NCBI RefSeq assembly: GCF_030719295.1
Contig: NZ_CP120997.1
Location: 6,024,001-6,088,000, forward strand
Source of the DNA: Streptomyces sp. Mut1
GTDB lineage: Bacteria; Actinomycetota; Actinomycetes; Streptomycetales; Streptomycetaceae
Direction of reading: 5' to 3'
DNA length: 64,000 nucleotides
Of the stretch, positions 18,289 to 28,043 are shown piece after piece. The notes beneath the pieces were generated by a model, which ran no database searches, had not been told where the DNA came from, and saw nothing but the letters and a program-made list of their open reading frames with translations. Every line of letters starts with the position of its first letter. Position 1 is the stretch's first letter. Both the position numbers and the translations under genes were made by a program.

Positions 18289-18821
18289 TGCGCCACCCTG
18301 TCGACGTGCTGATCCGCCGGGTCGACCCGGACGTTCCCCTTCCGGCCTACGGGCACCCCGGAGACGCCGGGGCCGACCTCGTGACGACCGAGGCGGCCGA
18401 GCTGGCGCCGGGCGAGCGGGCCGTGCTGCCCACCGGGGTTTCGATCGCCCTGCCCGACGGGTACGCCGCGTTCGTGCACCCACGATCCGGCCTCGCCGCC
18501 CGCTGCGGAGTGGCCCTCGTGAATGCCCCGGGGACGGTCGATGCCGGGTACCGTGGAGAGATCAAGGTGATTGTCATCAATCTCGACCCGCGCGAGTCCG
18601 TGCGGTTCGAGCGGTTCGACCGGATTGCCCAACTGGTCGTGCAGCAGGTCGAGAAGGTGCGCTTCCACGAAGTGTCGGAGCTTCCCGGCTCGGCGCGGGC
18701 CGAAGGGGGCTTCGGGTCCACCGGCGGCCATGCCGCCGTTGATGTTGATGGCGTCCGGGGCGGGGTTCCCCAGGACGGGAACAGCTACGCTTCGGTCGAA
18801 TCCGACCGGGAAGGACAGTGA
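18288..18821 (+). CDS. dut: dUTP diphosphatase
   Basis: 177-aa trimeric dUTPase converting dUTP to dUMP and PPi, which keeps uracil out of DNA and feeds dTMP synthesis. All five family motifs can be seen: HPGDAGADL, PRSGLAARCGV, the uracil-binding VNAPGTVDAGYRGEIKV, RFDRIAQLVV and the C-terminal arm ARAEGGFGSTGGHA. The tail after that arm (about 27 residues) is longer than the minimal enzyme. Translationally coupled to the thioesterase and followed one base later by the DUF3710 gene. Confidence 0.96.
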   Translation: MRHPVDVLIRRVDPDVPLPAYGHPGDAGADLVTTEAAELAPGERAVLPTGVSIALPDGYAAFVHPRSGLAARCGVALVNAPGTVDAGYRGEIKVIVINLDPRESVRFERFDRIAQLVVQQVEKVRFHEVSELPGSARAEGGFGSTGGHAAVDVDGVRGGVPQDGNSYASVESDREGQ

Positions 18822-18822
18822 C

Positions 18823-19587
18823 GTGTTCGGACGTCGCAAGAACAGTGATGCCGCCGATGACACGGCGGACGAGGCGCGCGAGGCCGAGCAGGTCGTCGAC
18901 GAGCAGGGTGACGCCGAGGGCGAATCGCGCCGGACGAACCTTCCGCCGGCGCCGCGCCCGGACGGCCCGTGGGACATCAGCGAGGTGTCCCAGCCCGGCG
19001 AGGGCCGGGTCGACCTGGGCGGCGTCTTCGTGCCCGGCGTCGAGGGCATGGAGCTGCGGGTAGAGGTCGCGGGCGACGCGATCGTCGCGGCCACCGTCGT
19101 GCTGCGCGACAGCGCGATCCAGCTCCAGGCCTTCGCAGCCCCCAAGAAGGAGGGCATCTGGGGCGAGGTCCGCGAGGAGATCGCCTCCGGCATCACCCAG
19201 CAGGGCGGCATCATCGACGAGGTCGAGGGCCCGCTGGGCTGGGAGCTGCGCGCGCAGGTCCCCGTACAGCTTCCCGACGGGACGAACGGCGTGCAGCTGG
19301 TGCGCTTCGTCGGCGTAGACGGCCCGCGCTGGTTCCTGCGCGGAGTGATCTCCGGCCAGGGCGCCGTGCAGCCGGAGGCCGCAGGTCTCCTGGAGACGGT
19401 CTTCCGGGACACCGTGGTCGTCCGCGGCGAGGGCCCGATGGCTCCCCGCGACCCGATCGTCCTCAAGCTCCCCAACGACGCCCAGATGGTCCCCGAGGGC
19501 GTCCAGCAGGAGGAGCAGGAGGGCTCGAAGTTCTCCGGTGGCATGGGCCAGCTCCAGCGCGGCCCCGAGATCACCGAGGTGCGCTGA
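18823..19587 (+). CDS. DUF3710 family protein
   Basis: 254-aa actinobacterial conserved protein (DUF3710). An acidic N-terminus (MFGRRKNSDAADDTADEA) precedes a compact domain with LPPAPRPDGPWDISEV, FVPGVEGMELRVEV, LQAFAAPKKEGIWGEVREEI and GPRWFLRGVISGQGAV. Function unknown; it is usually next to dut. GTG start at 18823 with GGAAGGA upstream. A strong terminator follows. Confidence 0.9.
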   Translation: MFGRRKNSDAADDTADEAREAEQVVDEQGDAEGESRRTNLPPAPRPDGPWDISEVSQPGEGRVDLGGVFVPGVEGMELRVEVAGDAIVAATVVLRDSAIQLQAFAAPKKEGIWGEVREEIASGITQQGGIIDEVEGPLGWELRAQVPVQLPDGTNGVQLVRFVGVDGPRWFLRGVISGQGAVQPEAAGLLETVFRDTVVVRGEGPMAPRDPIVLKLPNDAQMVPEGVQQEEQEGSKFSGGMGQLQRGPEITEVR

Positions 19588-19603
19588 CCCGCACCCGCGG
19601 ACA

Positions 19604-19651
19604 CCGGCCGGTGGGCCGTACCCCTTCCCGGGGTGCGGCCCACCGGCTTTT
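19604..19651 (+). terminator. Rho-independent terminator after DUF3710
   Basis: An 18-19-bp stem starting at GCCGGTGGGCC (from 19607) pairs with the strand ending GGCCCACCGGC (to 19647) around TTCC, with one mismatch, and is followed by TTTT. It ends the thioesterase-dut-DUF3710 operon and insulates kdp. Confidence 0.9.
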
Positions 19652-19693
19652 GCGCGGCTCCGGCGTGTACAGGGCGCGTATCGGGGGCGTACA

Positions 19694-19713
19694 GGCGCCG
19701 TCAAAGCGGCGCC
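19694..19713 (+). promoter_or_regulatory. Hairpin in the kdp leader
   Basis: GGCGCCG at 19694-19700 pairs with CGGCGCC at 19707-19713 around a six-base loop, about 100 bp before the first kdp ORF. Possible 5' UTR structure or operator for the KdpDE-regulated operon. I cannot tell whether it lies inside the transcript. Confidence 0.35.
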
Positions 19714-19811
19714 CCTTCGCGTAAGGAAGGCATCAACGCAGGTCACAGCGGTTCCGGCAGGCGGTTTGCTCAAGAGGTCCGATCCATCGACACCTCATCC
19801 AGGAGCACCCG

Positions 19812-19895
19812 ATGGCCGATCTGGCCTTCGTCGTCACCACGATCGCTGTCTTCGCGCTGGTGGCACTCGTCGCCGGGGCGGTGGCGAAGCTGTGA
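19812..19895 (+). CDS. 27-aa membrane microprotein upstream of kdpF
   Basis: ATG 19812 opens a 27-codon frame (MADLAFVVTTIAVFALVALV, then AGAVAKL) that is almost entirely one hydrophobic helix with a basic C-terminus. It is preceded by AGGAG, nine bases upstream, and its stop overlaps the kdpF start (GTGA). The ribosome site, coupling and composition argue that it is translated. It may be an extra single-helix subunit or a leader peptide for Kdp (inference). I remember similar short ORFs in other Streptomyces kdp operons but cannot verify this here. Confidence 0.7.
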   Translation: MADLAFVVTTIAVFALVALVAGAVAKL

Positions 19896-19981
19896 CCGCG
19901 GACAACGTGGCCGGCCTCGTCGTGGCCGCCGCCCTGCTGGGCTACCTCGTACTCGCCCTCCTCTTCCCGGAGAGGTTCTGA
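19892..19981 (+). CDS. kdpF: KdpF, small subunit of the K+-transporting ATPase
   Basis: 29-aa single-helix protein ([20 protein letters not shown] then LALLFPERF) matching KdpF, the stabilising lipid-like subunit of the KdpFABC potassium pump. GTG start overlaps the upstream microprotein stop by four bases; kdpA begins seven bases after its stop. Confidence 0.92.
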   Translation: MTADNVAGLVVAAALLGYLVLALLFPERF

Positions 19982-19988
19982 GCCCGAC

Positions 19989-21653
19989 ATGAGCCCCGTC
20001 CTCTCCGGCATACTCCAGCTCCTCGCGCTCGTCGTGGCGCTGGGACTGGCCCACCGCCCCCTCGGCGACCACATGGCCCGCGTCTACACCTCGCCCCGCC
20101 ATCTGCGGGCCGAGAGGTGGATCTACCGGGCGATCGGCGCCGACCCCGGCGCACAGATGCGCCGGGCCGCCTATCTGCGAAGCGTCCTCGCGTTCTCCGC
20201 CGTCGGCGTCCTCCTCCTCTACCTGCTCCAGCGGCTCCAGGGCGTCCTGCCCGGCTCGCTCGGCTTCTCCTCGATCAGCCCGGACCAGGCGTTCAACACG
20301 GCCGCCTCGTTCGTCGCCAACACCAACTGGCAGTCGTACGCCGGTGAGCAGACCATGGGCCACGTCGTGCAGACCGGCGGCCTCGCGGTGCAGAACTTCG
20401 TCTCGGCCGCCGTCGGCATGGCCGTCGCGGTGGCCCTCGTACGAGGTTTCGCCGCCCACCGCACCGGGGAACTCGGCAACTTCTGGGCCGACCTGGTGCG
20501 CGGCACCGTGCGCATCCTGCTGCCCCTGTCGGTCGTCGGCGCACTCGTGCTGGTCGCCTGCGGGGCCGTGCAGAACTTCTCCGGCATCCATGAGGTCGGC
20601 CGGTTCACCGGCGGGCCGCAGCAGTGGAACGGCGGCGCGGTCGCCTCGCAGGAGGCGATCAAGGAGCTGGGCACCAACGGCGGCGGATACTTCAACGCCA
20701 ACTCCGCCCACCCCTTCGAGAACCCCAACGGCCTGTCCAACCTCTTCGAGATCTTCCTGATCCTCGTCATCCCCTTCGCCCTGACCCGCACCTTCGGCCG
20801 CATGACGGGCTCGGTCCGGCAGGGATACGCGATCCTCGCGACGACCCTCGTCTTCTGGATCGGCTTCAGCGCGCTGATGATGTGGACCGAGTCCGCCCAC
20901 CACGGGCCCGCCTTCGAGATCGCGGGAGGGGCGACGGAGGGCAAGGAGACCCGGTTCGGAGTCGGGGGCTCGTCCCTGTTCGCGGTGGCCACCACCCTCA
21001 CCTCGACCGGGGCGGTGAACTCCTTCCACTCCTCGTTCACCGGCCTGGGCGGCGGCATCACCCTGCTCGGCATGCAGCTCGGCGAGATCGCGCCGGGCGG
21101 CGTCGGCTCCGGGCTCTACGGGATGCTGATCATGGCGGTCATCGCGGTGTTCGTCGCCGGTCTGATGGTCGGCCGCACCCCCGAATACCTGGGCAAGAAG
21201 ATCGGCACCCGCGAGATCAAGCTCGCCGCCTGCTACCTCCTGGTCACCCCCGCCCTGGTGCTCGGCTTCACCGCCGTCGCCATCGCGCTGCCCACCCCGC
21301 CCGCGTCGATGACCAACACGGGCGCGCACGGCTTTTCCGAGATCCTCTACGCCTACACCTCCGGCGCCAACAACAACGGCTCGGCCTTCGCCGGGCTCAA
21401 CGCGGACACTCCGTGGTTCAACACCACGATCGGGCTCGCGATGCTGCTGGGCCGGTTCCTGCCCATGGTCTTCGTCCTGGCGCTGGCCGGCTCGCTGGCC
21501 GAGCAGCGGCCCGTACCGGCCACCTCCGGCACCCTCGCCACGCACACACCGCTGTTCAGCGGGCTGCTGGCCGCCGTCGTCGTGGTCATCGCCGGCCTCA
21601 CCTACTTCCCGGCCCTCGCCCTGGGCCCGCTCGCCGAGGGGCTGGCGTCATGA
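19989..21653 (+). CDS. kdpA: KdpA, potassium-binding channel-like subunit
   Basis: 554-aa K+-translocating subunit of the Kdp P-type ATPase in the cytoplasmic membrane. Ten or so membrane helices and the four K+-filter repeats characteristic of the Trk/Ktr/HKT-like fold are visible, for example [44 protein letters not shown] and [14 protein letters not shown]. Length is normal. The stop overlaps the kdpB start (ATGA). Expression in other bacteria is induced by K+ limitation through KdpDE, encoded downstream here. Confidence 0.97.
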   Translation: MSPVLSGILQLLALVVALGLAHRPLGDHMARVYTSPRHLRAERWIYRAIGADPGAQMRRAAYLRSVLAFSAVGVLLLYLLQRLQGVLPGSLGFSSISPDQAFNTAASFVANTNWQSYAGEQTMGHVVQTGGLAVQNFVSAAVGMAVAVALVRGFAAHRTGELGNFWADLVRGTVRILLPLSVVGALVLVACGAVQNFSGIHEVGRFTGGPQQWNGGAVASQEAIKELGTNGGGYFNANSAHPFENPNGLSNLFEIFLILVIPFALTRTFGRMTGSVRQGYAILATTLVFWIGFSALMMWTESAHHGPAFEIAGGATEGKETRFGVGGSSLFAVATTLTSTGAVNSFHSSFTGLGGGITLLGMQLGEIAPGGVGSGLYGMLIMAVIAVFVAGLMVGRTPEYLGKKIGTREIKLAACYLLVTPALVLGFTAVAIALPTPPASMTNTGAHGFSEILYAYTSGANNNGSAFAGLNADTPWFNTTIGLAMLLGRFLPMVFVLALAGSLAEQRPVPATSGTLATHTPLFSGLLAAVVVVIAGLTYFPALALGPLAEGLAS

Positions 21654-23734
21654 CCACTCGTACGCGACAGGAGCGTCCCATGCCCACCACCGCGCCCCGG
21701 CGGCGCACCGGCGCCGGGCTGTTCTCCCCGAAGACCCTGGCCGCCGCGCTCCCCGTCGCCCTGCGCAAGCTCGACCCGCGGGTGATGGCCAGGACACCGG
21801 TCATGTTCGTGGTGCTGGCAGGTTCCGTACTCACCACCGTGCTCGCCGTGCGGGACCCGGGCGACTGGTTCGGCTGGGCGATCACCGGCTGGCTGTGGCT
21901 GACCACCGTCTTCGCCAACCTCGCGGAGGCGGTCGCCGAGGGCCGCGGCAAGGCCCAGGCCGACACGCTGCGCCGGGCGAAGACGGACACCGTCGCCCGG
22001 CGGCTGACCGGCGCGCGAGAGGAGCGGGTCGCGGGCACCGACCTGCGCGTCGGCGATCTCGTGGTCTGCGAGGCCGGCGACCTCGTCCCCGGCGACGGAG
22101 ACGTCGTCGAAGGCGTGGCAGGCGTCGACGAGTCCGCGATCACGGGCGAATCTGCCCCCGTCATCCGAGAGTCGGGCGGCGACCGCAGCGCGGTCACCGG
22201 CGGTACGAAGGTGCTCTCCGACCGGATCGTCGTCCGGATCACCACCAAGCCCGGCGAGACCTTCATCGACCGGATGATCGCCCTGGTGGAGGGCGCAGCC
22301 CGGCAGAAGACGCCCAACGAGATCGCCCTGAACATCCTGCTGGCGTCCCTCACCGTCGTCTTCCTGCTCGCCGTCGTCACCCTCCAGCCCTTCGCCGTCC
22401 ACGCGGGCGCCGAGCAGTCCATGATCGTGCTGACCGCCCTGCTGGTCTGCCTGATCCCGACCACCATCGGCGCGCTGCTCTCCGCGATCGGCATCGCGGG
22501 CATGGACCGGCTCGTCCAGCGCAACGTCCTCGCCATGTCCGGGCGGGCCGTCGAGGCCGCCGGTGACGTCTCGACGCTGCTGCTCGACAAGACCGGCACC
22601 ATCACTCTCGGCAACCGCCGCGCCACCGAACTGCTGCCCCTGCCCGGGGTCACCGGGGCCGAGCTCGCGGACGCCGCCCAGCTCGCCTCGCTGGCCGACG
22701 AGACACCCGAGGGCCGCTCCGTGGTCGTCCTCGCCACGGAGCGGTACGGGCTGCGCGAACGCCACGCGCGGGAGCTGTCCGGTGCCACCTGGGTCGCCTT
22801 CACCGCCCGCACCCGGATGTCGGGCGTGGACACCGAAGGGCGCGCGGTCCGCAAGGGCGCCGCCGGATCGGTGCTCGCCTGGGTGGGGGAACGCGGCGGC
22901 AGCGTCCCGGACGAGGCCCGCGCGCTCACCGACCGCATCGCCGGCGCGGGCGGCACCCCGCTGCTGGTGGCCGTGGACGACGGGAGCGGGGCGCGGGTCC
23001 TGGGCGTCGTCCACCTCAAGGACGTCGTCAAGGAGGGCATGCCCGAGCGGTTCGCCGAACTGCGCCGGATGGGCATCCGTACGGTCATGATCACCGGCGA
23101 CAACCCGCTGACCGCGAAGGCCATCGCCCAGGAGGCGGGCGTGGACGACTTCCTCGCCGAGGCCACGCCCGAGGACAAGATGGCCCTCATCAAGCGGGAG
23201 CAGGCGGGCGGCGGGCTCGTCGCGATGACCGGCGACGGCACCAACGACGCCCCGGCGCTCGCCCAGGCCGACGTCGGCGTGGCCATGAACACCGGGACCT
23301 CGGCCGCCAAGGAGGCCGGGAACATGGTGGACCTGGACTCCGACCCGACGAAGCTGATCGAGATCGTGGAGATCGGCAAGCAGTTGCTGATCACCCGCGG
23401 GGCGCTGACCACGTTCTCGCTGGCCAACGACGTCGCCAAGTACTTCGCGATCATCCCCGCGATGTTCGCCGCGGTCCACCCGGGCCTGGACACGCTCAAC
23501 ATCATGGACCTGTCGTCGCCCAGGTCTGCGATCCTCGCCGCCGTGATCTTCAACGCGCTGATCATCGTCGCGCTGGTCCCGCTCGCCCTCAGGGGCGTCC
23601 GCTACCGGCCGGGCGGCGCCGCGTCCATGCTCCGGCGCAACCTCGCCGTCTACGGCATCGGCGGACTGATCGCCCCGTTCGCCGGCATCAAGCTCATCGA
23701 CCTGCTCCTCTCCCTCGTCCCCGGAATCGGCTGA
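21650..23734 (+). CDS. kdpB: KdpB, catalytic P-type ATPase subunit
   Basis: 694-aa ATP-hydrolysing subunit of KdpFABC. P-type landmarks: the actuator-domain TGES ([12 protein letters not shown]), the phosphorylation site [12 protein letters not shown] with Asp313, and the hinge [20 protein letters not shown]. Membrane helices surround these as expected. ATG 21650 is coupled to kdpA; a second ATG ten codons later (21680) is an alternative start. An Arg/Thr-rich N-terminus precedes the conserved [20 protein letters not shown]. Confidence 0.97.
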   Translation: MTTRTRQERPMPTTAPRRRTGAGLFSPKTLAAALPVALRKLDPRVMARTPVMFVVLAGSVLTTVLAVRDPGDWFGWAITGWLWLTTVFANLAEAVAEGRGKAQADTLRRAKTDTVARRLTGAREERVAGTDLRVGDLVVCEAGDLVPGDGDVVEGVAGVDESAITGESAPVIRESGGDRSAVTGGTKVLSDRIVVRITTKPGETFIDRMIALVEGAARQKTPNEIALNILLASLTVVFLLAVVTLQPFAVHAGAEQSMIVLTALLVCLIPTTIGALLSAIGIAGMDRLVQRNVLAMSGRAVEAAGDVSTLLLDKTGTITLGNRRATELLPLPGVTGAELADAAQLASLADETPEGRSVVVLATERYGLRERHARELSGATWVAFTARTRMSGVDTEGRAVRKGAAGSVLAWVGERGGSVPDEARALTDRIAGAGGTPLLVAVDDGSGARVLGVVHLKDVVKEGMPERFAELRRMGIRTVMITGDNPLTAKAIAQEAGVDDFLAEATPEDKMALIKREQAGGGLVAMTGDGTNDAPALAQADVGVAMNTGTSAAKEAGNMVDLDSDPTKLIEIVEIGKQLLITRGALTTFSLANDVAKYFAIIPAMFAAVHPGLDTLNIMDLSSPRSAILAAVIFNALIIVALVPLALRGVRYRPGGAASMLRRNLAVYGIGGLIAPFAGIKLIDLLLSLVPGIG

Positions 23735-23740
23735 CCCGCC

Positions 23741-24418
23741 ATGAACCAGTCCGTACGCAACCCCGCCCGGCAGCTCTGGGCCGCCCTGCGCGCCCTGCTC
23801 GTCCTCACCCTGGTGTGCGGCGTTATCTACCCGCTCGCCGTCACCGGCATCGCCCAGGCGTTCATGCCCGGCCGCGCCAACGGCTCCGAGATCACCGCCG
23901 GCGGCGAGGTGGTGGGCTCCGCCCTCATCGGCCAGCGCTACGACCTGCCCCTCAAGAAGGGGCAGGAGGTCGCGGCCCCCGACCTCAGGTGGTTCCAGCC
24001 GCGCCCCTCCGAGGGGCTCGGCACCAACAGCCTCAACACCCGTTACACGCTGCTCGTCTCCGGCGCGAGCAACCTCTCCGGCGACAACGCGGACCTCATC
24101 GAGCGGGTCACCGCCGCCAAGGCCGCCGTCGTCAGGGACAACTCCGTCCCCGGCCATCCGGTCGACCCCGCCCGGGTTCCCGCCGACGCCGTCACCTCGT
24201 CCGGCTCCGGACTGGACCCCGACATCTCCCCGGCGTACGCGCACCTCCAGGTCCGCCGTGTCGCGGCCCGCAACCACCTCGCGGCCGACCGGGTCGCCGA
24301 GCTGGTCGAGCAGCACACCGACGGGCGCGTCCTCGGCTTCATCGGGGAACCCCGCGTCAATGTCCTCGGACTCAACCTCGCGCTGCGGCGGCTGATGGGC
24401 GGTGCCGGGACGCGCTGA
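23741..24418 (+). CDS. kdpC: KdpC, K+-ATPase accessory subunit
   Basis: 225-aa subunit with one N-terminal membrane helix (ALLVLTLVCGVIYPLAVTGI) and an extracytoplasmic domain carrying the family motifs GQRYDLP, FQPRPS and NLSGDNADLIERVTA, ending near VNVLGLNLALRRLM. It stabilises KdpAB. Starts seven bases after kdpB. Confidence 0.96.
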   Translation: MNQSVRNPARQLWAALRALLVLTLVCGVIYPLAVTGIAQAFMPGRANGSEITAGGEVVGSALIGQRYDLPLKKGQEVAAPDLRWFQPRPSEGLGTNSLNTRYTLLVSGASNLSGDNADLIERVTAAKAAVVRDNSVPGHPVDPARVPADAVTSSGSGLDPDISPAYAHLQVRRVAARNHLAADRVAELVEQHTDGRVLGFIGEPRVNVLGLNLALRRLMGGAGTR

Positions 24419-24530
24419 CGGATACGCCGTGCCCGGGTCCGGCCGCCGCGGCCGTACCCGGGCATTGCCCGGTCCCGTGCCACCTGCACATACTGGCGGC
24501 CGACAGACCGAGGACCCACGGGGGAGCGCC

Positions 24531-25265
24531 ATGACCGAGAACACCGCCGACACGAACACCGGCGGGCAGGGCGGCACGGCCGTCGCGGACGGCCCCATGG
24601 TCCGCATCGAGGACCTGCACCGCTCCTACGGCTCGGGCGCCGGAGCCGTACACGCGCTGCGTGGCGTCTCCTTCGACGTGCCGCGCGGCGAACTCGTCGC
24701 TCTCAAGGGACGCTCCGGTTCCGGCAAGACGACCCTGCTCAACCTCGTCGGCGGCCTCGACAGCCCCGACGGCGGCCGGATCACCGTCGACGGCACCGAC
24801 CTCTCCTCGCTCGGCGAGAACGGCCTGCTGGAGCTGCGCCGCGACCGCGTCGGCTTCATCTTCCAGTCGTTCGGCCTGATCCCGATCCTGACGGCGGCGG
24901 AGAACGTCGGCGTGCCGATGCGGCTGCGCAAGGCCGACCCGAAGGAGCGCGAGGAACGGGTGTCGCTGCTGCTGTCCCTGGTGGGGCTCGCCGACCACGC
25001 CGCCCAGCGCCCCGGCGAGCTCTCCGGCGGCCAGCAGCAGCGGGTGGCCATCGCCCGCGCGCTGGCCAACCGGCCCGCCCTGCTGATCGCCGACGAGCCG
25101 ACCGGACAGCTCGACGCGGAGACCGGCCTCGCGGTGATGGAGCTGCTGCGGGCCGTCGTCCACAGCGAGGGCGTCACCGCACTCGTCGCCACCCACGACG
25201 CCCAGCTGCTCGGACTGGCCGACCGGGTGCTGGAGCTCAGCGACGGGCACATCATCGAGCACTGA
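24531..25265 (+). CDS. Orphan ABC transporter ATP-binding protein (LolD/MacB type)
   Basis: 244-aa ATPase with Walker A KGRSGSGKTTLLNL, Q-loop FIFQSFGLIPILTAAENV, signature LSGGQQQRVAIARAL, Walker B LLIADEPTGQLD and a switch His in VATHDAQ. The LIPILTAAENV and ADEPTGQLD wording places it with LolD/MacB/FtsE-like ATPases that pair with FtsX-type permeases, but no permease is encoded nearby. It sits between kdpC and kdpD, 112 bp after kdpC. Whether it has any tie to K+ physiology is unknown; it may serve a distant permease. Confidence 0.9.
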   Translation: MTENTADTNTGGQGGTAVADGPMVRIEDLHRSYGSGAGAVHALRGVSFDVPRGELVALKGRSGSGKTTLLNLVGGLDSPDGGRITVDGTDLSSLGENGLLELRRDRVGFIFQSFGLIPILTAAENVGVPMRLRKADPKEREERVSLLLSLVGLADHAAQRPGELSGGQQQRVAIARALANRPALLIADEPTGQLDAETGLAVMELLRAVVHSEGVTALVATHDAQLLGLADRVLELSDGHIIEH

Positions 25266-25430
25266 CGTGCGGGCACTGACGTGGGAGCGGTGACAGCCGG
25301 GGCGCCGTATCAGGGTTGCGTCAAATCACACCGCCTCCCCACCCCCCGCCCGATATGCCGGAAATTCACAGGGTAGTTTCGACAACGGGCTGTCACGGAG
25401 GCAGCCGCCGTTTCGGAAGACGATGGGGCC

Positions 25431-28043
25431 ATGGGGCGCGGCAAACTTCGGATCTACCTCGGTGCGGCACCCGGCGTCGGCAAGACGTACGCGATGCTCG
25501 CCGAGGCGCACCGTCGTGTCGAACGGGGCACCGACTGCGTCATCGGCTTCGTCGAGCACCACGGCCGCCCGCGCACCGAGACCATGCTGACCGGCCTCGA
25601 AGAGGTCCCGCGCCGCGAGATCGAGCACCGCGCGGCCCTCTTCACCGAGATGGACGTCGACGCCGTCCTGGAACGCGGCCCGGCCGTCGCCCTGGTGGAC
25701 GAGCTGGCCCACACCAACGTGCCCGGCTCCCGCAACGCCAAGCGCTGGCAGGACGTCGAGGAGCTGCTCCAGGCCGGCATCGACGTGGTCTCCACCGTCA
25801 ACATCCAGCACCTGGAATCCCTCGGCGACGTGGTCGAGTCCATAACCGGCGTACGCCAGCGCGAGACCGTGCCCGACGAGGTGGTCCGCCGCGCCGACCA
25901 GCTGGAACTGGTCGACATGTCGCCCCAGGCCCTGCGCCGCCGCATGGCCCACGGCAACATCTACAAACCGGACCGGATCGACGCCTCCCTGTCCAACTAC
26001 TTCCGCCCCGGCAACCTCACCGCCCTGCGCGAACTGGCCCTCCTCTGGGTCGCCGACCGGGTGGACGAATACCTCCAGCAGTACCGGGGCGAGCACAACA
26101 TCCGCACCACCTGGCAGGCCCGCGAACGCATCGTCGTCGGCCTCACCGGAGGCCCCGAGGGCCGCACCCTCATCCGCCGCGCCTCCCGGATGGCGGCCAA
26201 GGGCTCGGGCAGCGAGATCCTCGCCGTCTACATCGCCCGCAGCGACGGACTGACCTCGGCCTCGCCCAAGGAACTGGCCGTCCAGCGGACCCTGGTCGAG
26301 GACCTGGGCGGCACCTTCCACCACGTCATCGGTGACGACATACCCTCCGCGCTCCTCGCGTTCGCCCGGGGCGTCAACGCCACACAGATCGTCCTCGGCT
26401 CCAGCCGCCGCAAGGCCTGGCAGTACATCTACGGACCCGGCGTCGGCGCCACCGTCGCCCGCGAGTCCGGCCCCGACCTCGACGTCCACATCGTCACCCA
26501 CGACGAGGTCGCCAAGGGCCGGGGCCTGCCCATCGCCCGCGGCGCCCGGCTCGGCCGGGCCCGCATCATCTGGGGCTGGGGGGTCGGCGTCGGCGGTCCC
26601 GTCCTCCTCGCCGTGCTCCTCAAGGCCCTGGAGCCCGGCCCCGGGCTCGCCAACGACGTCCTGCTCTTCCTCTTCATGACCGTCGCCGCCGCCCTCATCG
26701 GCGGACTGCTGCCCGCCCTCGCGTCCGCCGCCGCCGGCTCCCTGCTGCTGAACTACTGGTTCACCCCGCCCACCCACACCCTCACCGTCCAGGACCCGGA
26801 GAACTTCGTCGCCATCGTGATCTTCTTCGCGGTGGCGGTCGCGGTGGCCTCCGTCGTGGACCTCGCGGCCCGCCGCACCCACCAGGCCGCCCGGCTGCGC
26901 GCGGAGTCCGAGATCCTGTCGTTCCTGGCCGGCAGCGTGCTGCGCGGCGAGACCACGCTGGCCGCGCTCCTGGACCGGGTCCGCGAGACCTTCGGCATGG
27001 GGTCCGTCGCCCTGCTGGAGCGGCAGAGCGACGTCGACCCGTGGACGTGCGCCGGGAGCGTGGGCCCGGCACCGGTCGCCCGCCCCGAGGACGCCGACGT
27101 GGATATGCCCGTCGGCGACCACATGGCCCTGGCCCTGTCCGGCCGCGTGCTGCCCGCCGAGGACCGCCGGGTGCTCGGCGCCTTCGCCGCCCAGGCCGCC
27201 GTCGTCCTGGACCGCCAGCGCCTGGTGGACGAGGCGGAGGAGGCCCGCAGGCTCGCCGAGGGCAACCGCATCAGGACCGCGCTGCTGGCCGCCGTCAGCC
27301 ACGACCTGCGTACTCCGCTCGCCGCCATCAAGGCCGCCGTCAGCTCCCTGCGCTCCGACGACGTCGCCTGGTCCGACGACGACGAGGCCGAGTTCCTCGA
27401 AGGCATCGAGGCCGGTGCCGACCGCCTCGACCACCTCGTCGGCAACCTCCTCGACATGTCCCGCCTCCAGACCGGCACGGTCACCCCGCTGATCCGGGAG
27501 ATCGACCTGGACGAGGTGGTGCCCATGGCCCTGGGCGGCGTCCCGGAGGACAGCGTCGACCTGGACATCCCCGAGACGCTGCCCATGGTCGCCGTCGACC
27601 CAGGGCTCCTGGAGCGGGCCGTCGCCAACGTCGTGGAGAACGCCGTCAAGTACAGCCCCGACGGCGACCGCGTCACCGTCGCCGCCAGCGCGCTCGGTAC
27701 CCGCGTCGAACTCCGGGTCGCCGACCGCGGCCGCGGCGTCCCCGACGAGGGCAAGGAGCGCATCTTCGAACCCTTCCAGCGCTACGGCGACGCCCCGCGC
27801 GGCGCCGGAGTGGGCCTCGGCCTCGCGGTGGCCCGCGGATTCGCCGAGTCCATGGGCGGCACGCTCGACGCCGAGGACACCCCCGGCGGCGGCCTCACCA
27901 TGGTCCTGACCCTCAAGGCGGCCCCGGGCCACGCCTCCGTTCCCCGCGCGGACGACGGGAAACTCCTGGACGACGGAAAGCTCCTGGACGACAGGGGACT
28001 CCCGACCGGCCCCACCCACAGCAGAAAGGCAGGACCGCGATGA
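25431..28043 (+). CDS. kdpD: KdpD, potassium-responsive sensor kinase
   Basis: 870-aa sensor kinase controlling kdp. Order: N-terminal KdpD domain with a P-loop (YLGAAPGVGKTYAML, residues about 9-23) and DELAHTNVPGSRNAKRWQDV; a universal-stress-like domain (about 230-355), which in other bacteria can bind c-di-AMP; four membrane helices (about 380-480); a GAF-like domain; HisKA with His624 (AAVSHDLRTPLA); HATPase ending GAGVGLGLAVARGFAESMGG. The C-terminus has a short duplicated DDGKLL tail. The stop overlaps the kdpE start. Here it is separated from kdpFABC by the orphan ATPase and has its own 165-bp upstream region. Confidence 0.97.
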   Translation: MGRGKLRIYLGAAPGVGKTYAMLAEAHRRVERGTDCVIGFVEHHGRPRTETMLTGLEEVPRREIEHRAALFTEMDVDAVLERGPAVALVDELAHTNVPGSRNAKRWQDVEELLQAGIDVVSTVNIQHLESLGDVVESITGVRQRETVPDEVVRRADQLELVDMSPQALRRRMAHGNIYKPDRIDASLSNYFRPGNLTALRELALLWVADRVDEYLQQYRGEHNIRTTWQARERIVVGLTGGPEGRTLIRRASRMAAKGSGSEILAVYIARSDGLTSASPKELAVQRTLVEDLGGTFHHVIGDDIPSALLAFARGVNATQIVLGSSRRKAWQYIYGPGVGATVARESGPDLDVHIVTHDEVAKGRGLPIARGARLGRARIIWGWGVGVGGPVLLAVLLKALEPGPGLANDVLLFLFMTVAAALIGGLLPALASAAAGSLLLNYWFTPPTHTLTVQDPENFVAIVIFFAVAVAVASVVDLAARRTHQAARLRAESEILSFLAGSVLRGETTLAALLDRVRETFGMGSVALLERQSDVDPWTCAGSVGPAPVARPEDADVDMPVGDHMALALSGRVLPAEDRRVLGAFAAQAAVVLDRQRLVDEAEEARRLAEGNRIRTALLAAVSHDLRTPLAAIKAAVSSLRSDDVAWSDDDEAEFLEGIEAGADRLDHLVGNLLDMSRLQTGTVTPLIREIDLDEVVPMALGGVPEDSVDLDIPETLPMVAVDPGLLERAVANVVENAVKYSPDGDRVTVAASALGTRVELRVADRGRGVPDEGKERIFEPFQRYGDAPRGAGVGLGLAVARGFAESMGGTLDAEDTPGGGLTMVLTLKAAPGHASVPRADDGKLLDDGKLLDDRGLPTGPTHSRKAGPR
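27951..27996 (+). repeat. 18-bp tandem repeat at the 3' end of kdpD
   Basis: GACGACGGGAAACTCCTG is followed directly by GACGACGGAAAGCTCCTG and a partial third copy, encoding DDGKLL-DDGKLL-DD. An in-frame microsatellite-like expansion in the disordered tail. Confidence 0.8.

Noticed and set aside
21602..24607. 1001-codon minus-strand open frame opposite kdpB/kdpC
   Set aside because: Mirror frame of high-GC3 coding DNA; its translation is low-complexity Gly/Arg/Asp/Val and it overlaps well-identified kdp genes.
25266..25430. c-di-AMP (ydaO-type) riboswitch in front of kdpD, and likewise before the KimA-like gene (31406-31702) or kdpF
   Set aside because: I looked because Bacillus kimA uses one; I could not find the conserved helices in any of the three leaders. 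A covariance-model search would settle it.
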